A stretch of 64,000 bases of DNA from Flectonema sp. DT1601 (GCA_964019425.1 OZ025807.1:62001-126000), one strand, 5' to 3'; shown: positions 30,290-40,986, counted from the stretch's first letter. Program-made: numbers and translations. Notes: a model not told the origin generated them from the letters alone.

Positions 30290-33200
30290 AATAGAAAAAG
30301 AATGCTTATCCAGAACAGACAAGGTAGAGTCCTACAGCAACAAAAGTGACGAAAACTGAAACTGTGCGAACTAAAGCAAGAATCAAGAACAGCACAGTAT
30401 CCACAGTCACCTAGACGTTACCCAAAATAGTACTTTTTTGTTTTGGTAAGAAAGGCTGGGCGGTAACACCATTCAACAGGTTATAAAACGACCTCAATCA
30501 AACTATGTGGTAATTTGATAAGAATGAAAGTAGTAAGTGGGTCTCGAGAATGCTTCTTAGAGAGCAGCGCTACCACTTTAAATAATAAGTGAGAGAAGGT
30601 AAACAAAGCAAACTCAAGCGAGGACAGAGATGGCAAGGTAACCTTTCACTCATAAACGCCTTTAGAACCCCGAGATTGTGGCATTCATTCCTGAGGGGAA
30701 TTTCAACCACATAAATAATTTTGATAACAGAGGGGACGACGAGGTAATCCCTCAGGGAAAAAAAAAAAAAAGAAAAGAAAAAAAAAAATAATATTTTGGC
30801 ATAAATTACAGAAGGAACTCACGTATCCATTCCGAGCAGTGAAAAAACACCTGACACCACAAACCTAACTCGTATCAAACATGTTGAATAAATCCACACT
30901 TTTTATTTACATTTGTCAACAGTAACTAAAAGCTAATCCACGGAAACTCTCGTCACTGGGCTATTGCCCGATAAGAATGAATGGTACAGCAGAGATTCTG
31001 CAGTGGGTCTCGACTTTGGAAGTCTGACTAGACAAGAGTTCAAGAAACTGAGAGCATTCTTATCAACGATATTTGATGGATAAATAGGTTGAAGAGGATT
31101 AGTGTCCTGACTCATTCTGTGAATAAATCGATATTGGGAAAGCGGACCGTCTTCGAGAGGAAATGGAACTTCGCCTGACAAGACGTGACAAACACTTACA
31201 CCTAATGACCAAATGTCACTTGCTATTTGAATTGAACAATTACATGCCTCGGGTGCTATGTACGGAGGAGTACCAATAACGTGATCTGTCTTCATTGCTG
31301 CTACAGCTGGTAGCTCAGCAGCAGCTCCGAAGTCTGCTAACTTACAAACACCATCAGTTCCGAGGAGTATATTTGCGGGTTTTAGATCTCTGTGTCCTAT
31401 TCCCTTTCGATGTAAGAATGTCAGACCTCGTAAGATGTCTTTAACATAACGTCTGGCTGGCGTCGTATCAATTGGACCAAATCTTTTTATTAAAGAATGA
31501 AGTGATCCTCCAGCAACGTATTCCATTATAGTACAGATATGATTACCAACTACTGCACTACTCAAGTAGTGGACAACGTTGTCGTGGTGGAGAGTTGAGA
31601 GGAGACCTACTTCGTGCATCATTGCGTCAACACGAGCTTGTTCTTCAGCTTCTTGTTCATCAATTTTAATATAAACTGATTTAGAAACAGCAAGTGATCC
31701 ATCATCACCAATAAGTAAATAAACATCCGCCTGTCCGTCTTCTCCGAGATTATCATCAGATCGTTTCCAGTTACTACCAGCCCTGTCAGTAAATGTCATT
31801 CTGAGCTCTGCGTCTCTCTCACTCGATAGAGAACCAGCTTCTTCTTCTTCTTCCTGCATCTTTTCAAGATCTTGACGAAGTTCTACTTCTGAGGGTTCAG
31901 AACAAAGTGATTTCATAATAGAAGTGACTTGATGGAAGTTAGCTTCGTGGATTTCTTTTGATTTCGAAAGAATTTCTTCTTCTGACTTGCCATGAGACTG
32001 CCACCCAACGTAACTCCTTCGATATGGTTTTTGAGGAACTATTATTCCCTCCTCTGCTGCTTGCGCTATGGCGACGAGTCTCGTTGCTTGAAAGTCGAAA
32101 GGGTCGCTCTGTAAATAAGCTCCAAACCCTCTGGCTGCGCTACTGAAGTTACCCTGTCGTAAATTCATAAAGGCAGTGTAGTACGTCTCCATTTGTTTCC
32201 AGACAGATTCAGGATGTGGATTAAATCCTCGCAGTTCGTAGATCATCGAAAGAGGACTCTTTCTGTCTCTGCTATCGGTAGTCTTTCTTAGGGAGCCATC
32301 TTCTTTAGTGAGAGTGATGTATGCTGCTGAATGATCTTCTCCATCACAGGCAACAACTTCAATAGGTCTAAAGTCCATAACTGATTGTGCCTGTTCTTGG
32401 ACAGACTCAGTAGCGATGACATTACAAACGAGTTTCTTACCAAGTTGTAATAGTGAATCTGATTGGACTGTTGCATTTCCGAAGACGAACGGAGCTCTTC
32501 GTTGTTCATCTCCGATGTGTCCAACAGCAGATGTTGCAGATGCCAAAGTGATACCCCACCATGGGAAGATATCAAATCGATTTGATGATATTTGTGAAAG
32601 TCTTAAAACTCTATTAGCAGCTCTAGAAGCATGAACAGCATGTCTTTGGCATCTCTGATGGGAATTCCACGATGACACAACAGCGTCAGCTCTCAATTCT
32701 AAAACGACTCCTTTCTCTCTGCGAACTGCGTCCATGACATGAGTTACAAATTTGCAACTTAATTGAAATCCAGAAACAACGTCACCAATGCAGGTTGCTA
32801 ACTCTACCTGACTGTGCATTAGGGTGGTTTTGACTTCTTTCACACCCTTTTCGAGAAGTGTTATGAGAGCCGGGATTTTAGTATCCTCACTTTCAGAAGC
32901 ATCTCTTCTAATTGTAGATAAAGGGTTTTCTAATGTTGTTTCGTAGTCGTCAACTGTGAGAATACATTCTTCAGTTTTGTACTTATCATTTCCTTCAACC
33001 ATTATCACTGAGAGAGTTTTATCAGCGATTGATCGACCGCCAGTGAACAACGTCTCAGGAAGGTACCTTCTGTAGATATGTAAGTTGACGAGTAGTTTTT
33101 TAAATGGTTGGACCAGTTCTGTTGGGATTTGTCTATCTTGAGTTTGTTCTAATATTTCACTGCAGTGTTCGAGATCTAGACGGCCCATCGTCCAGGCAAG

Positions 33201-34107
33201 TTCTTCAGCGAAGCTGACGGATTCTTTTAAGAGCGCTTCCTGTCGTTGCATTGAACTGGCAGCCCTGTAAGTAACAGATGCTGTTAATCCCAACATCAAT
33301 AATCGATTGCCTAGAATGTTAATACCATTAGTCCATCCTATAGCATCAGGCATTTCGTATGAGTTTTCGTTTGGGAATAGATCGTAAAGACCGAATCGTT
33401 CTGCGTCTTCTACAGAGCGGAGTATAATGTGAATAAATCCAACACAGAACACTGCGCAAATGATCTCTTTCTTACTTCTTAATAAGATCAAAGCGTCTAT
33501 GGTTACGATAATATAAACCCAAGTCTCCATCTTTCCATATGCTATTAAATCATAACCAATCCCAGCAGAGAATCCGACTGCGAGTACGACAATTTGATAG
33601 GTCTGTTGACCGCATCCACCGTTTCGAAATGATTTGTAGACAACTCCGAATAACATCGTTGATACTACGAACCAAAGTGATGCTTTCATTGGTCGTTTGT
33701 GTAGTCCATTAAAGATGCTATAAAATAATAATACTATTCCAATGAATAACAATACTGGAAGTAGTAATTTTGTTTGAAATCCAAGAAAGTCATCTGTCTT
33801 CTGTACTGGTGGAGCATTTCCTTGAGCGGCAGAGGCTGTAGGAGTTGGCACGTCCTCATGTGAGAGTGTTTTAACTCCTCTGGTCAGTGATGCCCTCGGT
33901 GAGGGTGACGACGGGGTCGGGGATGGTATTCCCTCCATCACCCTTCCTTTCTGTTTGAGAAATATATTAATTTTTCTTTGCTCGCTCATCAACACAAAAC
34001 AAATAATACACTATTCATGGCAGTTTTTTTTAAAAAGAATATATTATTTTATAGTACTCCCCCCCTCCCAACCTAAGAGAACAAAATAATATCAATGAGA
34101 AGCGATA
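30290..34107. repeat. 3,818-bp tandem duplication, unit 1
   Basis: Direct repeat with unit 2 (34108-37927). Every stretch compared by eye, including spacers and homopolymers, is identical. The unit holds one complete kinase gene, about 640 bases of 3' flank and about 120 bases of 5' flank. There is no terminal repeat or target-site signature, only a short A-run at the junction. It is a very recent duplication, or an assembly effect. Confidence 0.93.
30933..33989 (-). CDS. Multi-pass membrane Ser/Thr kinase, copy A
   Basis: The 1,018-residue protein starts at the first ATG (MSEQRKINIF). Order: a Pro/Ser-rich head; about six membrane segments (about 73-242, starting LLLPVLLFIGIVLLFYSIF); a helix reading LVQPFKKLLVNLHIYRRYLPETLF in part, of a kind met in protist membrane cyclases and kinases; a cytosolic middle part with weak cyclase-like character; and a TPR-like stretch (YYTAFMNLRQGNFSSAARGF). 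A MAP3K/STE-type kinase domain follows (about 740-1010) with GHRDLKPANILL, LADFGAA and GTPPYIAPEA. The glycine loop reads GEDGQADVYLL and is atypical, but HRD, DFG and APE are intact, so activity is expected. Probably an environmental sensor kinase; the ligand is unknown. An identical copy lies at 34751-37807. Confidence 0.88.
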   Translation of the reverse strand: MSEQRKINIFLKQKGRVMEGIPSPTPSSPSPRASLTRGVKTLSHEDVPTPTASAAQGNAPPVQKTDDFLGFQTKLLLPVLLFIGIVLLFYSIFNGLHKRPMKASLWFVVSTMLFGVVYKSFRNGGCGQQTYQIVVLAVGFSAGIGYDLIAYGKMETWVYIIVTIDALILLRSKKEIICAVFCVGFIHIILRSVEDAERFGLYDLFPNENSYEMPDAIGWTNGINILGNRLLMLGLTASVTYRAASSMQRQEALLKESVSFAEELAWTMGRLDLEHCSEILEQTQDRQIPTELVQPFKKLLVNLHIYRRYLPETLFTGGRSIADKTLSVIMVEGNDKYKTEECILTVDDYETTLENPLSTIRRDASESEDTKIPALITLLEKGVKEVKTTLMHSQVELATCIGDVVSGFQLSCKFVTHVMDAVRREKGVVLELRADAVVSSWNSHQRCQRHAVHASRAANRVLRLSQISSNRFDIFPWWGITLASATSAVGHIGDEQRRAPFVFGNATVQSDSLLQLGKKLVCNVIATESVQEQAQSVMDFRPIEVVACDGEDHSAAYITLTKEDGSLRKTTDSRDRKSPLSMIYELRGFNPHPESVWKQMETYYTAFMNLRQGNFSSAARGFGAYLQSDPFDFQATRLVAIAQAAEEGIIVPQKPYRRSYVGWQSHGKSEEEILSKSKEIHEANFHQVTSIMKSLCSEPSEVELRQDLEKMQEEEEEAGSLSSERDAELRMTFTDRAGSNWKRSDDNLGEDGQADVYLLIGDDGSLAVSKSVYIKIDEQEAEEQARVDAMMHEVGLLSTLHHDNVVHYLSSAVVGNHICTIMEYVAGGSLHSLIKRFGPIDTTPARRYVKDILRGLTFLHRKGIGHRDLKPANILLGTDGVCKLADFGAAAELPAVAAMKTDHVIGTPPYIAPEACNCSIQIASDIWSLGVSVCHVLSGEVPFPLEDGPLSQYRFIHRMSQDTNPLQPIYPSNIVDKNALSFLNSCLVRLPKSRPTAESLLYHSFLSGNSPVTRVSVD

Positions 34108-37100
34108 AATAGAAAAAGAATGCTTATCCAGAACAGACAAGGTAGAGTCCTACAGCAACAAAAGTGACGAAAACTGAAACTGTGCGAACTAAAGCAAGAA
34201 TCAAGAACAGCACAGTATCCACAGTCACCTAGACGTTACCCAAAATAGTACTTTTTTGTTTTGGTAAGAAAGGCTGGGCGGTAACACCATTCAACAGGTT
34301 ATAAAACGACCTCAATCAAACTATGTGGTAATTTGATAAGAATGAAAGTAGTAAGTGGGTCTCGAGAATGCTTCTTAGAGAGCAGCGCTACCACTTTAAA
34401 TAATAAGTGAGAGAAGGTAAACAAAGCAAACTCAAGCGAGGACAGAGATGGCAAGGTAACCTTTCACTCATAAACGCCTTTAGAACCCCGAGATTGTGGC
34501 ATTCATTCCTGAGGGGAATTTCAACCACATAAATAATTTTGATAACAGAGGGGACGACGAGGTAATCCCTCAGGGAAAAAAAAAAAAAAGAAAAGAAAAA
34601 AAAAAATAATATTTTGGCATAAATTACAGAAGGAACTCACGTATCCATTCCGAGCAGTGAAAAAACACCTGACACCACAAACCTAACTCGTATCAAACAT
34701 GTTGAATAAATCCACACTTTTTATTTACATTTGTCAACAGTAACTAAAAGCTAATCCACGGAAACTCTCGTCACTGGGCTATTGCCCGATAAGAATGAAT
34801 GGTACAGCAGAGATTCTGCAGTGGGTCTCGACTTTGGAAGTCTGACTAGACAAGAGTTCAAGAAACTGAGAGCATTCTTATCAACGATATTTGATGGATA
34901 AATAGGTTGAAGAGGATTAGTGTCCTGACTCATTCTGTGAATAAATCGATATTGGGAAAGCGGACCGTCTTCGAGAGGAAATGGAACTTCGCCTGACAAG
35001 ACGTGACAAACACTTACACCTAATGACCAAATGTCACTTGCTATTTGAATTGAACAATTACATGCCTCGGGTGCTATGTACGGAGGAGTACCAATAACGT
35101 GATCTGTCTTCATTGCTGCTACAGCTGGTAGCTCAGCAGCAGCTCCGAAGTCTGCTAACTTACAAACACCATCAGTTCCGAGGAGTATATTTGCGGGTTT
35201 TAGATCTCTGTGTCCTATTCCCTTTCGATGTAAGAATGTCAGACCTCGTAAGATGTCTTTAACATAACGTCTGGCTGGCGTCGTATCAATTGGACCAAAT
35301 CTTTTTATTAAAGAATGAAGTGATCCTCCAGCAACGTATTCCATTATAGTACAGATATGATTACCAACTACTGCACTACTCAAGTAGTGGACAACGTTGT
35401 CGTGGTGGAGAGTTGAGAGGAGACCTACTTCGTGCATCATTGCGTCAACACGAGCTTGTTCTTCAGCTTCTTGTTCATCAATTTTAATATAAACTGATTT
35501 AGAAACAGCAAGTGATCCATCATCACCAATAAGTAAATAAACATCCGCCTGTCCGTCTTCTCCGAGATTATCATCAGATCGTTTCCAGTTACTACCAGCC
35601 CTGTCAGTAAATGTCATTCTGAGCTCTGCGTCTCTCTCACTCGATAGAGAACCAGCTTCTTCTTCTTCTTCCTGCATCTTTTCAAGATCTTGACGAAGTT
35701 CTACTTCTGAGGGTTCAGAACAAAGTGATTTCATAATAGAAGTGACTTGATGGAAGTTAGCTTCGTGGATTTCTTTTGATTTCGAAAGAATTTCTTCTTC
35801 TGACTTGCCATGAGACTGCCACCCAACGTAACTCCTTCGATATGGTTTTTGAGGAACTATTATTCCCTCCTCTGCTGCTTGCGCTATGGCGACGAGTCTC
35901 GTTGCTTGAAAGTCGAAAGGGTCGCTCTGTAAATAAGCTCCAAACCCTCTGGCTGCGCTACTGAAGTTACCCTGTCGTAAATTCATAAAGGCAGTGTAGT
36001 ACGTCTCCATTTGTTTCCAGACAGATTCAGGATGTGGATTAAATCCTCGCAGTTCGTAGATCATCGAAAGAGGACTCTTTCTGTCTCTGCTATCGGTAGT
36101 CTTTCTTAGGGAGCCATCTTCTTTAGTGAGAGTGATGTATGCTGCTGAATGATCTTCTCCATCACAGGCAACAACTTCAATAGGTCTAAAGTCCATAACT
36201 GATTGTGCCTGTTCTTGGACAGACTCAGTAGCGATGACATTACAAACGAGTTTCTTACCAAGTTGTAATAGTGAATCTGATTGGACTGTTGCATTTCCGA
36301 AGACGAACGGAGCTCTTCGTTGTTCATCTCCGATGTGTCCAACAGCAGATGTTGCAGATGCCAAAGTGATACCCCACCATGGGAAGATATCAAATCGATT
36401 TGATGATATTTGTGAAAGTCTTAAAACTCTATTAGCAGCTCTAGAAGCATGAACAGCATGTCTTTGGCATCTCTGATGGGAATTCCACGATGACACAACA
36501 GCGTCAGCTCTCAATTCTAAAACGACTCCTTTCTCTCTGCGAACTGCGTCCATGACATGAGTTACAAATTTGCAACTTAATTGAAATCCAGAAACAACGT
36601 CACCAATGCAGGTTGCTAACTCTACCTGACTGTGCATTAGGGTGGTTTTGACTTCTTTCACACCCTTTTCGAGAAGTGTTATGAGAGCCGGGATTTTAGT
36701 ATCCTCACTTTCAGAAGCATCTCTTCTAATTGTAGATAAAGGGTTTTCTAATGTTGTTTCGTAGTCGTCAACTGTGAGAATACATTCTTCAGTTTTGTAC
36801 TTATCATTTCCTTCAACCATTATCACTGAGAGAGTTTTATCAGCGATTGATCGACCGCCAGTGAACAACGTCTCAGGAAGGTACCTTCTGTAGATATGTA
36901 AGTTGACGAGTAGTTTTTTAAATGGTTGGACCAGTTCTGTTGGGATTTGTCTATCTTGAGTTTGTTCTAATATTTCACTGCAGTGTTCGAGATCTAGACG
37001 GCCCATCGTCCAGGCAAGTTCTTCAGCGAAGCTGACGGATTCTTTTAAGAGCGCTTCCTGTCGTTGCATTGAACTGGCAGCCCTGTAAGTAACAGATGCT

Positions 37101-37927
37101 GTTAATCCCAACATCAATAATCGATTGCCTAGAATGTTAATACCATTAGTCCATCCTATAGCATCAGGCATTTCGTATGAGTTTTCGTTTGGGAATAGAT
37201 CGTAAAGACCGAATCGTTCTGCGTCTTCTACAGAGCGGAGTATAATGTGAATAAATCCAACACAGAACACTGCGCAAATGATCTCTTTCTTACTTCTTAA
37301 TAAGATCAAAGCGTCTATGGTTACGATAATATAAACCCAAGTCTCCATCTTTCCATATGCTATTAAATCATAACCAATCCCAGCAGAGAATCCGACTGCG
37401 AGTACGACAATTTGATAGGTCTGTTGACCGCATCCACCGTTTCGAAATGATTTGTAGACAACTCCGAATAACATCGTTGATACTACGAACCAAAGTGATG
37501 CTTTCATTGGTCGTTTGTGTAGTCCATTAAAGATGCTATAAAATAATAATACTATTCCAATGAATAACAATACTGGAAGTAGTAATTTTGTTTGAAATCC
37601 AAGAAAGTCATCTGTCTTCTGTACTGGTGGAGCATTTCCTTGAGCGGCAGAGGCTGTAGGAGTTGGCACGTCCTCATGTGAGAGTGTTTTAACTCCTCTG
37701 GTCAGTGATGCCCTCGGTGAGGGTGACGACGGGGTCGGGGATGGTATTCCCTCCATCACCCTTCCTTTCTGTTTGAGAAATATATTAATTTTTCTTTGCT
37801 CGCTCATCAACACAAAACAAATAATACACTATTCATGGCAGTTTTTTTTAAAAAGAATATATTATTTTATAGTACTCCCCCCCTCCCAACCTAAGAGAAC
37901 AAAATAATATCAATGAGAAGCGATAAA
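34108..37927. repeat. 3,818-bp tandem duplication, unit 2
   Basis: Second unit of the direct repeat that starts at 30290. The match ends at 37927, after which the sequence is unique. It contains kinase copy B. Confidence 0.93.
34751..37807 (-). CDS. Multi-pass membrane Ser/Thr kinase, copy B
   Basis: Same 1,018-residue product as copy A, with no difference seen in the translation or in the flanks. Head, membrane region, middle region and kinase domain are as described for copy A. Since leader and 3' flank are duplicated too, both copies should be expressed alike if the duplication is real. If it is an assembly artefact there is only one gene. Confidence 0.86.
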   Translation of the reverse strand: MSEQRKINIFLKQKGRVMEGIPSPTPSSPSPRASLTRGVKTLSHEDVPTPTASAAQGNAPPVQKTDDFLGFQTKLLLPVLLFIGIVLLFYSIFNGLHKRPMKASLWFVVSTMLFGVVYKSFRNGGCGQQTYQIVVLAVGFSAGIGYDLIAYGKMETWVYIIVTIDALILLRSKKEIICAVFCVGFIHIILRSVEDAERFGLYDLFPNENSYEMPDAIGWTNGINILGNRLLMLGLTASVTYRAASSMQRQEALLKESVSFAEELAWTMGRLDLEHCSEILEQTQDRQIPTELVQPFKKLLVNLHIYRRYLPETLFTGGRSIADKTLSVIMVEGNDKYKTEECILTVDDYETTLENPLSTIRRDASESEDTKIPALITLLEKGVKEVKTTLMHSQVELATCIGDVVSGFQLSCKFVTHVMDAVRREKGVVLELRADAVVSSWNSHQRCQRHAVHASRAANRVLRLSQISSNRFDIFPWWGITLASATSAVGHIGDEQRRAPFVFGNATVQSDSLLQLGKKLVCNVIATESVQEQAQSVMDFRPIEVVACDGEDHSAAYITLTKEDGSLRKTTDSRDRKSPLSMIYELRGFNPHPESVWKQMETYYTAFMNLRQGNFSSAARGFGAYLQSDPFDFQATRLVAIAQAAEEGIIVPQKPYRRSYVGWQSHGKSEEEILSKSKEIHEANFHQVTSIMKSLCSEPSEVELRQDLEKMQEEEEEAGSLSSERDAELRMTFTDRAGSNWKRSDDNLGEDGQADVYLLIGDDGSLAVSKSVYIKIDEQEAEEQARVDAMMHEVGLLSTLHHDNVVHYLSSAVVGNHICTIMEYVAGGSLHSLIKRFGPIDTTPARRYVKDILRGLTFLHRKGIGHRDLKPANILLGTDGVCKLADFGAAAELPAVAAMKTDHVIGTPPYIAPEACNCSIQIASDIWSLGVSVCHVLSGEVPFPLEDGPLSQYRFIHRMSQDTNPLQPIYPSNIVDKNALSFLNSCLVRLPKSRPTAESLLYHSFLSGNSPVTRVSVD

Positions 37928-37997
37928 CTATCTCTGAAAAAATAATCAAAAAACGGGCTACCGATAGCCTCTCTAGTATTCAATAATGAATAACAAG

Positions 37998-39029
37998 TTA
38001 GTTCCTTCTAATTCCATATGAGTGTGCCTGCATGTGTTGAGAATCAGAACCTTTTTTGTTTCTAGTAATAATCCAATCAGCGCTTCTTATCGAGTCATTC
38101 GCGTACAACTGATGTTGGTTTTCGAGATCAGTTTCTCTTTGAGAGAGTTCTGGTTGATAAGCAGAACAAGGACGAGATGAAATCTTTGAGCGAGGGTCAG
38201 TTACGATCCCAATTCGAGGATCAAGTCTAGGATTGTTTAATAAAAGTTGTTGTATCTCTGAGTATCCTTTCATAAATGAATAGTATAAAGGACTCATTGA
38301 AACATTAAATGATGATTTCTGAGGTAGATTCCTCAACGGAACATCAGTTTTACGAACTTTTGAAAATCTAATGACCTTCGAACCCACATACGTGTTCGGT
38401 TCTAAATTATAGAATGTTATCAAAGCGTTTGGATTGCACAGCCTGTTGTTTAATAATAATTTTACGATATCAAGTCTGTTGTGTCTGACTGCAAATCCAA
38501 GTGATGTGGAACTACACTCTGCGGAAATACAATCGTCAGTCTTTTCATTTTGAATATCGATATTGAAAGACTCGTGATTAAAAATTGGTTTTTTAATAAT
38601 TTCAGTTACAGTATTAAATTCATTCATCGATCCGTTACAGAGACTTGCTGTTGGGTCGAGGGTCACACTGAGACCGTCTCCTGCGAAGGATTCAACCCAT
38701 TCCCATTTAAGAGTTTTTTCAACAATACTTGGATCTCCATGTCGCACTGCATCCCACACTCCTGGACGAGGGTTATACGTTGATAGCGGCGCTGGGTTTA
38801 TATATTTCGTTCCTTCCTCGATCTCATCAGATGGGTACTGCCACTTGTCAATTGGTAGATCATGAAATCTCTTAAAGTCAAGATCTCCTACTTTTGTCCT
38901 CATCTCTACTCTTCTGATTGACTTGTCTTTCTTAGCAGCTTCAATAGCGGACAATGCAACTGCTTCTTCGATATCTCTCAGTGTGCTTAATTGGATGTCT
39001 TTACATAACTTGATTAGCGTCCTCTTCAT
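37998..39029 (-). CDS. Ankyrin-repeat-like protein, unknown function
   Basis: From ATG 39029 (MKRTLIKLCKDIQ) the product has 343 residues. Two ankyrin-like units are visible: TSLGFAVRHNRLDIVKLLLN (about 182-210) and SPLYYSFMKGYSEIQQLLLN (about 245-275). An earlier unit, WDAVRHGDPSIVEKTLKWEW (about 93-112), is weaker. The ends are charged or Ser-rich. The frame is open upstream to ATG 39164, but between the two ATGs lies a T tract ending in CCAG. Either a 99-base in-frame intron (after MFTTPVN) or a leader intron is possible, so the start is uncertain. No catalytic motif is seen. Confidence 0.68.
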   Translation of the reverse strand: MKRTLIKLCKDIQLSTLRDIEEAVALSAIEAAKKDKSIRRVEMRTKVGDLDFKRFHDLPIDKWQYPSDEIEEGTKYINPAPLSTYNPRPGVWDAVRHGDPSIVEKTLKWEWVESFAGDGLSVTLDPTASLCNGSMNEFNTVTEIIKKPIFNHESFNIDIQNEKTDDCISAECSSTSLGFAVRHNRLDIVKLLLNNRLCNPNALITFYNLEPNTYVGSKVIRFSKVRKTDVPLRNLPQKSSFNVSMSPLYYSFMKGYSEIQQLLLNNPRLDPRIGIVTDPRSKISSRPCSAYQPELSQRETDLENQHQLYANDSIRSADWIITRNKKGSDSQHMQAHSYGIRRN

Positions 39030-39196
39030 TATATTATTCTGATGCTGGAAAAAAAAAAAAAAAATGATAATTTTTTTCATTTCATCAATTTTTTGGTGTA
39101 ATTTTACAACTGAAACGATGTGTCTAAACGTAGAGTTCTCTACGTTAACGGGCGTCGTAAACATTCTTTTAAAACTTAACTAACTACATAACTTGT

Positions 39197-40451
39197 TTAC
39201 TTGTTTCCAGGTAATTGACCGAATTCCTGCCAAGTTTTCTCAAAATAAGAAACGTACTGTTTTACCATTTGGATATCAGAGGCTATCATCACATTTTCAT
39301 TGTTTGATACGACTGCCTGGACTGTCCAGTTGAATGAACCGTTCATTAAGACTTTATTATCTAATATTGCGAATCTGTGCGTTTTTTTTTTTTTTTTATT
39401 GGATGTGTTGCGTGTTACTAATAATTATCAAATGATACCATAAAATTAAAACATACTTATTATGCATGTGGAACTGCGACATGTCCATCCTCACTGTAAT
39501 TCCTGCAGTTTTAAGTTTGTGAATGTCAGCTCCTTTCGACTGTGCCTGGTCGTCATCGCAGATGACTCGAACTGCAACACCTCTGCGGTGAGAATTTAGT
39601 ACTGTTTCAGCTATTCTGTCATTGGTGAGTGCGAAGATACAAATATCGAGAGTTTTTTGAGCAGATCCGAGGAATCGAATAAAAACATCAAATGTACGCT
39701 GTTTATCATCTTCAACATGATCAGGGAAGAATAGAACTCTCGAAACCTTCACATTCAAATCATAAGAATTGTCAGGAATCTTGATAGCGATTGCTTCACT
39801 GCTGTTGTTATGACGAGTAACTCTACTGCCGACCTTGTCTTCAATTGATTTAACAGCTTTTTCACAGGCCTTAGCAGTTCCAGAGATGGTAACACCTCCC
39901 TTCTCTCCTGATGAAGGGACGTGGACAGCAGCTCTTGTCATTCGTTGAATCTCTTTAACAGTGGCTCCTCTCGATCCGATTATAGCTCCGTACTTACCTT
40001 TTGGGACATCTAATTCGATATGTGTTAAGGATCCCTCGCAGATATCAAAATGAAGTAAGTCCGACAACTTCTGCTTCGCGTTGTTAGCGTCTCTCTGCAG
40101 ACCTTCGATCACAACAGTGTTAGAACCTCTTTCTACTGTAATGCGAACATTGTTAGCTGACTGGAGTTCCTTTATTGTCGAGCCGCCCTTTCCAATTATA
40201 GTGTGATGAAGAGAAGTTGGTATCCCCAAAAGCAGACTGACGTTCTTTGCGGCAGGCTGCTGCTTTGCTGCTGCCTGCTGTGGTTGGGGTTCAGCTTTGT
40301 TCACGGGAGGTTTTTGAATCTGCCCTGTGGCAGGTGGAGGACTTGCTGGAGTTATATCATTCGCTACTGCAGCGCTTGGACCAGTCGCAGCTGGCGGCGC
40401 ACTTGCAGCCTGAGGCTTCGGCTCCTTCTTCTTTGAACCTGTGCATCCCAT
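39197..40451 (-). CDS. KH-KH-PLD fusion: RNA-binding protein with PLD6/Zucchini-type nuclease domain
   Basis: Two exons (40451-39457 and 39374-39197) around an 82-base intron (39375-39456; GTATGT...CACAG). Spliced length is 390 residues. MGCTGSKKK at the start fits N-myristoylation with a palmitoylatable Cys3 and a basic patch. A Pro/Ala/Gln-rich linker reaches about 68. KH1 (about 70-135) has the GKGG loop in IIGKGGSTI, and KH2 (about 143-207) has GSRG in IIGSRGATV. A single-HKD phospholipase D domain (about 235-385) has FDVFIRFLGSAQKTLDICIF, then HMHNKFAILDNKVLMNGSFN, matching PLD6/Zucchini in order and spacing (H330, K332, D337). The family has one HKD per chain and works as a dimer; animal members cut single-stranded RNA in piRNA maturation or act on cardiolipin. 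The active site is complete only after splicing. The start is the ATG that gives MGC; the open frame upstream has no supporting features. Confidence 0.9.
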
Positions 40452-40986
40452 CTTATGCGATCTGTGATGAGAGTTACTAATAACACACAATAGTCGAAAT
40501 CCTAAAAAATCAGAGAAAGTAAGTAAAGTCCAAAAACAAGTGAGCCAGCAGAGAACAGAATCGTTGCATGCCTGGAAGGGCTTGTGTCTAGTGATCCTGT
40601 TGGGGAGAAAGTCTGACTGCATTACAACTACTGCGTCTACTCCAAGTAACTAGTTTGTATAAAGAGACAGATCTCACCTAACGATGAGTAACAATACTTC
40701 TTCAAACAGCCACACCACACGTTCGGACAGTTTCAGAAAAGTGAAAGTAAGTCACCAATACTACTCACTAGGGGACTGGAATGACAATATCAGTCCCCAA
40801 AATAGATAACTCTGGCTGAGGTTGGAAACAACTGTTGACGTCTGGCTTCGGAGACGTCAGCAGTTTACAAGGTGGGCCTAAAAAAGTTTGTCGTGCAGGC
40901 CTTCCTAAGAACAACAATCTCAGAGATTGAGGATGAAAACTAAACAGGGGGATCTGAGAGGGGTAGTTTGTGTAACGTACGTTATT
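40452..40986. other. Spacer without recognised gene
   Basis: No supported gene. The minus-strand frame that extends the KH-PLD gene upstream shows no domain and is taken as leader sequence. Confidence 0.5.

Noticed and set aside
30290-37927. The 3.8-kb duplication as a transposon pair
   Set aside because: No terminal repeats, no target-site duplication and no transposase; the units abut directly.
40452-40622. 57-residue N-terminal extension of the KH-PLD protein
   Set aside because: The extension has no domain and would bury the MGCTGSKKK start, which is a good lipidation signal.
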